A DNA stretch of 64,000 nucleotides from Chinchilla lanigera (taxonomy: Eukaryota; Chordata; Mammalia; Rodentia; Chinchillidae), in assembly GCF_000276665.1 (NCBI RefSeq), contig NW_004955473.1, forward strand, positions 4,428,822-4,492,821, in the 5' to 3' direction. Position 1 is the first letter of the stretch. Each line of letters begins with the position of its first letter. Below, piece after piece: positions 32,776 through 43,582 of the stretch. Below the pieces are notes generated by a model. It was not told the DNA's origin. It saw only the letters and a list, made by a program, of their open reading frames with translations, and made no database searches. The position numbers and the translations under genes are program-made.

Positions 32776-33794
32776 AGACTGATAAAGTAAATAAATGATA
32801 TAGTACATGAGAAGGTAGTAGGTACTAAGGAAAAAGAAAAAAGGGGAAGATGATAGGGAATATGTTAAATTTTATATAGGATGAAACGAGCACCAGAGAA
32901 ATTTTCATTTGCACAAAGATTTCTAAAAGGTAAGGGAATGAGTTATGTATATATCTAGAAAAGAAGTGTTCTAGGCCAAGGGAAGTGAGAGTGCAAAGGC
33001 CCTGAGGCTTTTAAGGTTTCAGCTGTCTGGTGCCACAGGCAACAGGCCTTGGAACAGTGGAGATACGGTATGCCTAGAGTACAGGGGGGAAGGTTAGAGT
33101 ATCAAAGCATGGACCAGAAAGGTAATAGGGACTCAAATCCTATAGGACCATATAGACCACATAAGAACTTTGGGGTTTATTCTGAGAGAAAAATGGAGCT
33201 ATCATAGGGTTTTGAGCAAAAAAAGTACATAATATAATTCACATTGTCAAAGGTCACTCTGGGAGCTAAGGGGAAAGATTTTAAAAGGCAAGGGAGGAAA
33301 AGGAAGGACAAGTTGAAGGCTATTTCAGGAATCCCACCGAAAAATAAAGGTGACTTTGGACCATGGTTGTAACATTGAAACTGAAAGTAATGTGACATGG
33401 TAAGATTCTAGATGTATTTTGAAGGTGTGAATGAATTGAATATAGGATCTAAGAGAAATTGTGGAATAAAGAATGAAGCTTCTGAAAAACTGGAATGCTA
33501 AACTGGGGGAAGACTACAGAAGGAGCAGATTTTAAAAGAAAAGCAGATTTGGAGTTCTTGGGTTTGAGATGCCAGATCTGTCTTTCAGGTGGCAATATCA
33601 ACTAGGTAATTGGACAAAGGAATCTAAATCTTACAAAAGGGTTCCACTGTGCTAATATATAATCAGGAATCACCAGTTTTAAAATGGTATGTAAAGTCAT
33701 AGGAATTAGTGAGGTTACCAAGGGCATAACCAAGGACAAAAGATTAAACCCAAAAGAACTCCAACATTAAAAGTCCAGGAATATAAGAAAAGCC

Positions 33795-35997
33795 AACAAG
33801 TGACATTGAAAAGGCATTGACCTTTAAACCAAGAATGATCGAACAAGATAAAGAAAGTCACTACATACTTGTTAGGGGAAAACTTCAAGAGAAAGAGGTA
33901 ACCATCATAAATATGTATGCACCAAATATGGGAGAATGCAACTATATAAGACAAATTTTAATAGACATGAAAAACCAAATTACCAATAACACAGTTGTAA
34001 CAGGGGGACCTTAATACCCCATTGACATAAAGAGATAGATCAACTAGACAAAAAATCAGCAAAGAAATATCAGAACTTAACCAAACTTGTGAAGAAATGG
34101 ACTTAGTAGACCTTTACACAGTGTTCTACCCAACCACATCAGAATACACATTCTTCTCAGCTGCACTTGGAACATTCTCTATAGTAGACTGCATACTAGC
34201 CCATAGAACATACTTAAGTAAATGCAAAGGAATTGATATTATCCCATGTATAGTATCTGACCATAGTGCAATGGAATTGGAAATTAATGACAAAAGGAAC
34301 CACAAAAACTCCATAAATACATGAAAATTAAATAACACCCTCCTGAATAACCAATAGGTCACAGATGAAATTAAAGAAGAAATTAAATAATATCTACAAT
34401 TAAACAAAAATAACAATTTACCAGAATCTGTATGATGCAATGAAAGCAGTCCTCAGAGGGAAATGTATAGCAATGAAGTCACACATCAGGAAAACAACAC
34501 AAAAACAAATAAATAGCCTAATGCTGCACCTAAAATTTCTAGAAAAGGAAGAGCAAGTCCAACCCAAAAACCCAAAGAAAAGAGGAAACTATAAAGATCA
34601 GGGCACAAATTAACACAATTGAGATGAAGAAAACAATACAAAGAATTAATGAATCAAAGACTTGGTTTTTTGAAAGCATAAATAAAATTGACAAACCCCT
34701 AGCCAACCTTATCAAAAAAGGAAAGAAAAAATTCAATTTCATGCAATAAGAAATGAAAAGAGTGAAATCACTAAATATCCTACCGGATCTCATCCTGTTA
34801 AAAGTTTTTGCACATCAAAAGAAATCACCAACAGAGTGAAAAGAAAACCCACAAATTCTGAAAACATTTTAGCCAACTATCCCTCAGATGCAGGACTTCT
34901 ATCTAGAACATATAAAGAATTTTGAAAAATCAGTCCCCCAAAATTCACAGACCTAATCCAAAAATGGGCATCTGCAATGAATACACACTTCTCAGATGAA
35001 GAAATACAAATGGCAATTAAATATGTGAAAAAATGTTCAACAGCATTCATTATTCAAGAAGTGTAAATTAAAACAACACTGAGCTTTTATCTCATCCCAG
35101 AAAGAATAGCTATCATCATGAAATCAATGAATAACAAATACTGGAAGGCCTCTGGGGAAAAAGGAACACTTCTCCACTATTTGTGGGAGTGTAGACTGAT
35201 AAAACCACTGTGGAAATCAGTGTGGAGATTCCTCAAGAAACTAGGATTAGCGGTCCCATTCAACCCAGCTATTCCCTTTCTGGGGAATATTTCCAGAAGA
35301 ACTGAAAACATCCTACCACAGCAATGTATGTGCATCCATGTTTATAGCATAGTAATTCATCATAGCTAAATCTTGGAAACAACCCAAATGCCCATCAACT
35401 GAGGAATGGATAAAAAAGTTGTGGTATTTTTATACAATGGAGTATTACTCAGCTATAAAGAAAGATAAACTCAAGGCTTTTATAGGTAAATGGACACAAC
35501 TTGAGCCATTACTCATAAGTGAAATAAATCAGACCCATATGTATAAATATCATATTGTCTCACTAGTGTGAAAAAACGAACAAGTAAATAAGATCCAAAA
35601 TGTACAATAGATATGGCAAATTGGGAAGAAACTTCAAAAGAAAAGACAAACTGTGATAGGAAAAGGGGAAAGGAAGAAAGGAAAAATGAAAAAAATAAGT
35701 ATATAGAAGATAGTTAAAATTGTTATACAGTTAACAATACAGTTTTCTCTTAGTTGGCTAAAAAGAAAGTCTTGTGCTAATATTGTATAGGAAAGATAGA
35801 ATACTCTGAATTCTATAAAAAGCCTTGAGTTTATCTACTCTGAATAACTACTAGGAAGATGACAATACACAATGTATTAACTATTGTAACTGTCCTAATA
35901 ACTTGTTTTGAAGGTCAGTTTCATTGTTATGTTTATCTTTTTTCAAAGGAAAGAACAAATGGGATGGGGGAAAGGAAAAAAGGAAGGGAAATACACA

Positions 35998-36032
<35 letters not shown>

Positions 36033-36303
36033 GATAGCTAAGATAATTGTACCACTAATTGCTAGTGATTTATTGAAAGGAACAGTTAATGTTTAATTGT
36101 TTGATCAGTCTTGCATTCTTACATCTGGTAATCTGAGCAACTTTTTTGAAGATAACAATTTATGATATAACAACCATTGTTAATTTCCTATCATCTTATT
36201 TTGAAATTCTGTATCGTTTTTACTGTTTTTGTGTTTGTTTTTCTCTTTGTTGTTGTTGATTCGTTTTTGTTTTTTTCTCTTTACAATAAAATTTAAAGAA
36301 ATG
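33795..36303 (+). pseudogene. Internally deleted LINE-1 (ORF2 remnants and 3' UTR)
   Basis: Bases 33795-34320 correspond to the ORF2 endonuclease (INMYAPN block, then EYTFFSA and SDHSAMELEIN), with a stop at 34012. Bases 34420-34775 are the region after the endonuclease ([16 protein letters not shown], read with its frameshifts). Near 34783 the sequence jumps to the ORF2 C-terminal part (LHYLWECRL, QPSTD-type CCCAAATGCCCATCAACTGA), so nearly all of the reverse transcriptase domain is missing. The 3' UTR follows from about 35575 and contains a (CA)n at 35993-36032. It ends near AATAAAATTTAAAG. It cannot be autonomous. Confidence 0.85.
35993..36032 (+). repeat. (CA)n microsatellite in the LINE-1 3' UTR
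   Basis: An ACACAC tract with one TACA interruption lies after the purine-rich GGGAAAGG tract of the LINE-1 UTR. The twin-primed copy at 6109-6695 has TATACA repeats at the equivalent place. Confidence 0.95.
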
Positions 36304-36924
36304 AAAATGCGTTGCCATCTGAAAACCAAGAGAGCATAGCATACTATTAGCTGAGTGAAGAAAATGTTTGAACAAGGAAGGAATGGCTGCTTTAAGTACT
36401 GCTAGAAGGGCAAATAGGGTGAGAACTGAGTACTGCCCACTGGGAGTAGCCACATGGAGTTCATTTGTGACCTTGCAGTTTCAGGAGGATGGCAGGGGCA
36501 CATGCCTGATAAATGGCTTTAGGATAGGATGAAAAGGGAGGAATAAGCTGGATACTGCACACACATACCCCGTATGAAAGTGTTTTGTTGTACAGAGAAG
36601 CAGAGAAATGGGACTGAAGCTGAGAGGGGAATGGAGTCAGGGGAGGGTTTTTCAGCGTGGGAAATGACAGTATAATTGCATGCTGTTGAAAGTAATTGAG
36701 AATATAAGGAGATTGGCAACAAATGGATTTTAAAATGGAAAGGAGTGAGCTAGAGAGAAGGAAGGAAGAAATGAAGAAAGAAAGGGCAAGTGAAAAAGAA
36801 GAGCAAGGCAGAAAGAAAGAAAAATGAACTTTTTCAGTGACTATTCAAAAGGTAACCCTGACCATTGGAGCCCTTTTTCTTGCCTAAGGGGTGAGGAGGC
36901 ATTGGGGATTGAGAGAATGTCTAC

Positions 36925-37105
36925 GAGCACTGGCAGAACATGGGACTTAAAGCAGAGTACAAGTCCTGACTCTGTGACCTTGGAAAGCTTACTCAACCTC
37001 CCTGTACAGCCTCAGTTTCTTCATGTATACAATGGGAATGATAACTTTATCTTTCTCATATGGTTCTTAGGAGACTTGAATAAGTTATTTAGAGGGATTA
37101 GGGCA
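36925..37105 (+). mobile_element. MIR SINE
   Basis: TGACTCTGTGACCTTGGAAAGC, CCTCAGTTTCTTCATGTATACAATGGG and AATGATAAC are clear MIR features. Confidence 0.8.
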
Positions 37106-37334
37106 TGATATAAATATGACCTGTCATGATTGCTGTCTTAGAAAATTAAAAGCCAGGAATCTCTCTGGTCCTCAGAAACAACTAGACCAATGCTACAGAA
37201 TGAGCCAGGCCTCTACATATCTGTCACCATTCCTATCTACTTCATGACTTCATTCTTTCCTCAGTACCGTTATAGTAACTCCAAAGCTTCACATTTTGAC
37301 AAAGCCAACTAATCAGAGAGGGATAACTCTCCAT

Positions 37335-37800
37335 GTTAGTCACCTTTTCATCACTGTGACAAAATACCAGACACAAATCCATTTAAAGAACTTTGAAAGG
37401 TTTATTTTGGCTCACAGTTTCAGAGATTTTAGTCCATCGTAGGCCAGCTCCATTACTGTGGGCTGGAGATGAGACAGAAACATTATGGCAGCAGAGCAGA
37501 GCTTCTCACCTCATGGCAGCAAGGAAGCAGAGAAAGGGAAAAAGCCAGAGAGGAATGGGCCAGGGACAAGACACACTTCCCCACAGTCATGCTCTGTGAC
37601 CCGCTCCTCTTGTTTTCCCCACTCCTCCTGAACTAGACCCCACCTCTTAAATTTCTATTACCTTCCAATAATGTTGGCAAATTATCTCATCAGTGGATTA
37701 ATCCACTGAAGTTAGAGTCCTTGTGATCCAATCACCTTCCAAAAATCCCAAGTCTCAGTGCACAAGACTTTGGGAGGATATTTTAGATAGAAATACTAAC
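37335..37800 (-). mobile_element. MaLR-type LTR
   Basis: ATCACTGTGACAAAATACCAG, AAAGGTTTATTTTGGCTCACAG, CCCCACCTCTTAAATTTC, TGGATTAATCCACTGA and CAATCACCTTCCAAAAATCCC follow the reverse MaLR LTR order, intermediate between MLT1 and ORR1 types. Confidence 0.75.
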
Positions 37801-38224
37801 ACTCTGATCTCAAATAGAGAAACTCTGAAGAAAGACCTCATTAACAATTGGATTCAAGTGCCCAGATCAAGTGGCAAGGGGATTAGTGTCATGTCAGAGA
37901 ATGAGCACTCCTAGGGGAGCCATATAAGTCAACTGGGATAGAGAACAGTGTCTAAGAAAAGTAGCTAGGCAAGAGTGGTGGAGGACAGTCAGAGAAGGAT
38001 TGAAAAGGGAAGTGCCAATCAACCAAAACAATACCTGCCACACCCTCCTCTCCCTTTATCCCTTCCAGTGCCATCATCGAAAAAGAGGTGAGCAGAGAGT
38101 AACCATGAGGATTCTCCACTGAGATTCTGCTAATAAACAGAGGTTCCTCTCTGGTCTAGAATCTTGATAAAATTGTAGCCAGGGGATCAACAAACTAATG
38201 ATGGTAATCTCCAAAAGGCCTATA

Positions 38225-38723
38225 TGCTGGTTTACTAGATTTCTCTGGTCCCAGTGATACAGCAAGCAAGTCCATCGAGCAAGACACAAGAAAACTGAGG
38301 AAGTATGACTGAACAAAGCTTTATTGGAGCCGGCTGACGGATCATCTCTAACCTGGAGTCAGAGAAGATGTCCTTACCACTCTGGGTCTCATCTTTGGTT
38401 TTTGTACATTTCAGGTTTCCATAGTAACCATTACTTCATTTTCAGGACTCACCAGAATGTCACATAATTAGCACAAAGTTTACCTTTCTCCCGGGAGGTC
38501 AGACAACCAAATTCCAATGACCATAATGGGTTAGCCTTTAACCTACTTCCCAATTTGCTCTGTTTGTTCTGTTCCCAATTTATGGCTTTGCTCTGCTTTG
38601 AAGTGAGTTGATAAGGGGACTGGGGTGTATAGGGGGGTGTCAGCTACAGCTTAAGTGAACTTCAAGTGACCTCTCTTACTATGAAGTTAAAACCAGAAAA
38701 ATAGAGTTTCTCTTGCCCTATCA
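38225..38723 (-). mobile_element. ERV1-type solo LTR (approximate borders)
   Basis: On the minus strand the segment begins TGATAGGGCAAGAG, has a CCCGGGAG-type U3 and a CCAATAAAGCTTTGTTCAG polyadenylation region near 38325. The putative end is ACCAGCA. This matches the layout of gamma-type retroviral LTRs. No flanking duplication was found, so borders are tentative. Confidence 0.5.
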
Positions 38724-38944
38724 CCAGAACTTAGTAAGTCACACACGAGATACTCAATTCCCACTCCTGGACCCATCCAGAGCATTTGAGCAAGACTGTC
38801 TACCTGAGGACTGGTGGTTGTCTCTAGAGTAATTGAATGTGAGGGCTGATGAATGTTCGATATTCTTTTCTTGATCTTCCCATCTTAAGCAGTCTCTACA
38901 GCTTGCGGAGGCCCCAAAACTCTAAAAGCACAATCTTTCTACTA

Positions 38945-39343
38945 TGATCTGAAAGTTTGTGTTCCCCTCAAATTCATATGTTCAAAAATACCAAGGTGAT
39001 GGAATTAAAATGCAGCCTTTGGCAAGTGATTATATGATGAGAGCAAGGTCTTTATAAAAGAGGCTCAGGAGAACTGTTGGGTCCTTCACCATGTGAGTAC
39101 ACAACTAGAATGTGCTGTCTAGGAAGAACAGCCCTAGAGAGCTGCTTCTCCCCATCCTAGAGTGAGGATGCAGCCAGAAGTCACCCTCTATGCATCAAAA
39201 ATTGGACCATCACCAGACAACAAATCTCTGAGCACCTTGATCTTGGACTTCCCAAATTCCAAAACTATAATGATAAATGTCTTGGTTCATAAGCTACCTA
39301 GTCTATGGTATTTTGTTATAGCATCCTGGAAGGACTAAGACAC
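38945..39343 (+). mobile_element. MLT1-type MaLR LTR
   Basis: ATGATCTGAAAGTTTGTGTTCCC, a TTATAAAAGAGGCTCAGGAG TATA-like region, CTTGATCTTGGACTTCCCA and the end TAGCATCCTGGAAGGACTAAGACA are typical. Confidence 0.85.
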
Positions 39344-39757
39344 ATGCCCATATGCAGGATAATTAGAATGTCAAGATGCGCCCCAGAGAAAAAGAAGCTG
39401 GAAGCCAAAGAATCAAGCAGAAAGCTATTAAATTTTGCCCGGCAGACAATCCGAGGTTGGACTAGAGTGAGAGAAATAGGACTGTGGAGAAAGAGATAAT
39501 TTTAAGAGAGTCTACAAAAAAAAAAAGTAAGTGAAGCCTCAAAACTACAACTCAGCTTGTCTTAAAAATGTGTCATTCTTCTTAGGTAAATAGTAGTGAA
39601 AGTATATAATAAAAAACTACCAAGAATTCCAGACCTAGCCTCCAACACTTGCTATTTTCTCCCATAGCCTCTCCCCTCAGTTACGAAAGAATATTGAGGA
39701 GGGTGAAGAGAATGAGGGAATGCAGTTATACACTGTACACTAGAAGCCTAAGTATAA

Positions 39758-40245
39758 AGTGGATTAGTTAGGGTCCTCCAGAGAAGTCAAGATTAGATGG
39801 CTAGATGTAGATATACTTGTAGATATAGATATAAAATTGAACTGGTGCACATGACCACAGAGGCTGAGAAGTCCCACAGTATCAGTGGTTGGTATGCTGG
39901 AGCCCAAGGAAAGCCAGTAGTGCAGTTTCAGTCCACAGCTGAAGGTCTGACTGCCAAGAGAACTGATGGTATATATTCCAGTCTGAAAGCAGAAGACCAG
40001 TGTCCCAACTCAGTCAGGAAGACGGAGAGCCAGTTCTCCCTTCCTCCACCTTTTCGTTCCACTCAGGCCCTCAATAGAGTAGATGATGCCCACTCACAGT
40101 GGTGAAAGCAACATGTTTTACTCAGTTTACCAATTTAAAAGCTAATCCCATCGAGAAACACCACCACAGACAAATCCAGAAATAATGTTTAATCAAACAT
40201 GGACATCACATGGCCCCATCAAGTTGATAATTAACCATCTCAGCA
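39758..40245 (-). mobile_element. MLT2-type ERVL LTR
   Basis: GGATTAGTTAGGGTCCTCCAGAGAAG at the left and AAGTTGATAATTAACCATCTCAGCA at the right are the reverse complements of the ends seen in the copy at 25625-26037. Confidence 0.75.
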
Positions 40246-40705
40246 CACCATCACTCTATGCCTTCTTATACAAAACCACTAGACCAGATTGCCACTGACT
40301 GCTTATATCTCAGGTTCTTTCATTACGGTGTGTTTTATTATATTTTTGTATTGATTATAAGTGAATCAACAGGAGATAGTATTTTTGTAATTCTATTGTC
40401 TGAACTACACAGATACTTGGAAATACAGTTTCTAGACTGTATGGGATACTGATTCTAATCACTATAAGTCCCAGTTAAATTTCCTCTCTGTATTGTCTCA
40501 TTGAGGCCTGCATCCCAGACAATGCTCACCCTGGCTTTGCTAATATCTTCATTCATTTAGTCATTCAACAAATTGATCACCTACTATATACCTATAATGG
40601 TTCTTGCCACTGGGAATAAAACAGTGAATAAAACAAGTTAAAATCATTTTTATACCTCTGTTTTTTAAATAGATTAATATTCCAGTGAAGGGAGACAAAG
40701 GAACA

Positions 40706-40851
40706 TACAGTAAGTCCCTGACTTACGAATGAGTTCCATTCTGGAGAATGTTCATTAATTGGATTTGTTTATACTCTAACCAAGTGAGTCTCATACACTA
40801 TACCTGTGAAAATTTACAACTCTAATGATCATAAGTTAAGGACTTACTGTA
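40706..40851. mobile_element. Tigger/mariner-type MITE with terminal inverted repeats
   Basis: Bases 40708-40849 begin CAGTAAGTCCCTGACTTACG and end with the near reverse complement ATAAGTTAAGGACTTACTG. TA duplications flank it at 40706-40707 and 40850-40851. Confidence 0.85.
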
Positions 40852-40899
40852 CACACTTGTGTATATGTACCTATATATGTGTGTACACATATATGTATG

Positions 40900-41281
40900 T
40901 GTCTTAGTTACTTTTCTCACTGAGAACAAGCACCCGACACCCAAAGGAGGAAAGGTTTACTTGGCTTACAGTTTGTAGAGGTTTCAGTTCATAGTTGGCT
41001 GGCTTCAAGGCAGGGCAGCATGGCAGAGAAGCAGTTTATATCAGGCAGAAGACAGGAAAAGCAAGTGACCACCAACAAGCAACAATAGCAGCTTCTTTCT
41101 GGTCCTTTTACATTCTGCCTAGGCTACCCAGCTTAAGCCAAGTGCCAAACCAGTCAGTGGATTAATTTAGTAATCACACATCCTTATTCCTGACATCACA
41201 CTCTGGATCTAGCTATCTCTGAAAAAGCCCCACCTATGACCTCATGAGGATTTTGGGGGGACATAGACACCAGCCATAACA
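40900..41281 (-). mobile_element. ORR1-like MaLR solo LTR
   Basis: TGTCTTAGTTACTTTTCTCAC, AGGAAAGGTTTACTTGGCTTACAG and CACCAGCCATAACA at the right. GTATG and ATATG flank it as an imperfect 5-base duplication. Confidence 0.85.
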
Positions 41282-41284
41282 ATA

Positions 41285-41667
41285 TGTCTTAGTCTATTCC
41301 TGAATTATAACAAAACACCTGAGACTCGTAAATATGAAGAACAAAAGTTTATTTCTCATAATATTGGACACCAAAAGTCCAAGATCAAGTGCCAGTTCAA
41401 TATCTGGTGAAGGTTTCATCTCTGCTTCCAAGGTGGCACTTGTTCTTACATCCTCCAGAGGCATTAACTGCTGTGTCCCTACATAAAGGAAAGTACAAAA
41501 GCAAAAGGGCCTAGCTGATTCTCCCAAACCCTTTTATAAGGCTACTAATCACTCATCATGCTAGAGCCTTCAAGATTTAATCACCTCCTGAAGGTACCAT
41601 CTTTTAATACAATCACATTGGGCCTTAGGTTCCAACATATGAATTGGGGGGGTGCATGCATTCATAG

Positions 41668-41668
<1 letters not shown>
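41285..41668 (-). mobile_element. MLT1/MST-type MaLR LTR
   Basis: TGTCTTAGTCTATTCCTGAATTATAAC, AAAAGTTTATTTCTCATAATATTGG, TCACCTCCTGAAGGTACC, and CAACATATGAATTGGGGG. It directly abuts the ORR1-like LTR on its left and a (TG)n tract on its right. Confidence 0.8.

Positions 41669-41671
<3 letters not shown>

Positions 41672-41712
<41 letters not shown>
41672..41712 (+). repeat. (TG)n microsatellite
   Basis: About 20 uninterrupted TG units. Confidence 0.98.
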
Positions 41713-41713
<1 letters not shown>

Positions 41714-42141
41714 TGTTAGATTGCTAAGTGTTAAGTGCTATGTAAAAACTAAAGAAAGGAATGGACCTAAAAACAAAAAGAGAATGAGTCATGGTGATAG
41801 GGAGGTGTTCCTGCAGAAGAGAAAGCAAATCCAAAGGCCCTATAACAGGAATGTGCATGGTGAGTTTGATTAACAGAAAGGAGGCCAGAGTCACTAGCAC
41901 AGAGTGAATGAGGGGGCATAAGAGATTAGGTCAGAGAGTTCACTGAAGGGAGGGAGTAAATCATCTTGCGTCAAGTACAAGCTGAGGACCTTTGGCTTAT
42001 ACTCAAAGTGAAATAGTAGTTCTGAGAAGTTCTGAGCAGAGAAGTAATATGATCTGTCTTACCCATTAAAGGAATCACTCTGAAAGCTGCATTGAGAATA
42101 TGCATACTGTTTGGGGGGACCACTAACACCACAGAAGAAGC

Positions 42142-42550
42142 TGTCTTAGTTACTTTCTTGTTGCTGAGACACAATACCTGACACCCACAACTTAAAGGAG
42201 AAAAGTTTATTTTGGCTCACAGTTCCAGAAGATTCAGTCCGTGGTTAGCAGGTTCAATGCAGAAATGGCACAGTGGGAGGGTCTGAAATAGGAAATCTGT
42301 TCATGTCATGATGGCCAAGAAGCAGAAAGAGCAAAGGGAGGAGCTAGGGAGGGAGATGTACCCTTCCAGGTAACAGCCCCAGTGACTTCTCTCTTCTAAC
42401 CAGACCCCACCTCCCAATAGCACACTCAACTGCTAAACTCACCAGTGGATGAATACACTGATAAGTACAGGGTCCCACGGTCTAATCACCTTCCAAAAGC
42501 CTCTGAACACATGGGGCTTTGGGGTGACACTCCAGATCTAAACTATAACA
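42142..42550 (-). mobile_element. ORR1-like MaLR solo LTR
   Basis: TGTCTTAGTTACTTTCTTGTTGCTGAGACACAATACC, GAAAAGTTTATTTTGGCTCACAG, and AACTATAACA at the right end. Confidence 0.82.
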
Positions 42551-42956
42551 GAGGTTATTATAATAATCCAAGAAAAAAAAAAGATGCTAGCTTTAGGGCA
42601 ACAACAATGGAGATCAAAATTGTCAAATACACGATATATTTTGAAGGTGGCACCAATGAGATTTCCTGATGAAGTTGTGAGGTGTCAAACAAAGAGGAGT
42701 CAGGGACAGTTTCAAGGTTTTCAAGGCTGAGCAACTGCAAGGATGAAGTGGAAAACCATCACTTAAGATGGAGAAGACTATAGGATGAACAGATCTGAGA
42801 GGGAATTCAGTTCCTTGTGTATTACATGTGAGATCTCTATTACAGATCAAAATCAAAATGGCAAGCAGCCAGCTAGATAGTATAGACTGTAGACTTCAAA
42901 GGAGAAGTCCATGCTACAAATATAAGTTTGGGAGTTGTTAGCATATAAACAATTCC

Positions 42957-43282
42957 TGTGGTTTGAATGTACCTTCCAAAATTTGTGTTGAAATTTAATT
43001 GCCATTGTAGCAGTATTAAGAGGTAGAGCCTTAAAGAGGTGATTAGTCATAAGAGTTCGAGTCTCAGGAATGGGTTGACACCATTCTCACAGGTATGGTT
43101 TAGTTTTCACATGAGTTCAGCCCCCTTTCTCTAATGGGTACACTTTTCTCTCACCATGAAATGCCAGTACCATGCTCTTGGACTTCCCAGACTCCAGAAT
43201 CATAAATGAAATAAAGTTCTGTTGTTCACAATTTATGCAGTCTGTGGTGTTTTGTGGCAGCAGCAGAAAGTAGACTAACACA
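42957..43282 (+). mobile_element. MLT1/MST-type MaLR LTR
   Basis: TGTGGTTTGAATGTACCTTCC at the start, ATGCTCTTGGACTTCCCAGACTCC, and GTCTGTGGTGTTTTGTGGCAG with a GACTAACACA end. Confidence 0.85.
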
Positions 43283-43449
43283 GTAATAGTTAAAGACAAA
43301 ATCCTGGATGAAATCACAAAAGGCGTGGGAATAGCTAGAGAAAAACAGAATTTCAAGGACTAAGCTCCCAACATTAACAAATTGGAAAGATGAGTAGGAA
43401 ATTGAGAAGACACCATGAAGCAGCAGATAGAAATGTAGGAAGAGAGTCA

Positions 43450-43571
43450 TTTTTAAAGAGACAAGGCCTCGCTATGTAGTGCTGGCTGGCCTTGAACTCG
43501 CTTATGTACCCCAGGCTGGCCTCAAACTCATGGCAGTCCTCCTGTATCAGCCTCCTGAGTGCTGGGAGCAA
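43450..43571 (-). mobile_element. B1-type SINE with 11-base target duplication
   Basis: TTTTAAAGAGACAAGGCCTCGC and CCTCCTGAGTGCTGGGAGC bound the reverse B1. AGTCATTTTTA (43445-43455) and AGTCACTTTTA (43572-43582) match at 10 of 11 positions. Confidence 0.85.
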
Positions 43572-43582
43572 AGTCACTTTTA

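Larger units (their letters stand above)
32776..36830 (+). repeat. Long ancient mammalian repeat, split by a LINE-1
   Basis: Pieces 32776-33794 and 36304-36830 read as one diverged element: GAAGTGAGAGTGCAAAGGCCCTGAGG, GGGGTTTATTCTGAGAG, GTCACTCTGGGAGC, and after the LINE-1 CACATGGAGTTCATTTGTGACC. Other copies are at 1200-3060, 40545-42790 and 62020-64000. The family name is uncertain. Confidence 0.45.
40545..42790 (+). repeat. Long ancient mammalian repeat, broken by four later insertions
   Basis: It starts TTCATTTAGTCATTCAACAAATTG, continues after a DNA transposon and two LTRs at about 41713 (AGTGCTATGTAAAAACTAAAG, CCAAAGGCCCTATAACAGGA), and again after the LTR at 42142-42550 (TATAATAATCCAAG, AGGAGTCAGGGACAGTTTCAAGG). 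The order is that of the same long repeat seen at 32776. Confidence 0.5.

Noticed and set aside
38225..38723. Possible flanking target duplication of the ERV1-type LTR
   Set aside because: CTATA on the left and CCAGA on the right do not match, so borders are left as approximate.
40885..40900. AT/GT-rich palindromic stretch (TATATATGTGTGTACACATATA)
   Set aside because: Simple alternating purine-pyrimidine sequence next to an LTR insertion site. No independent feature.
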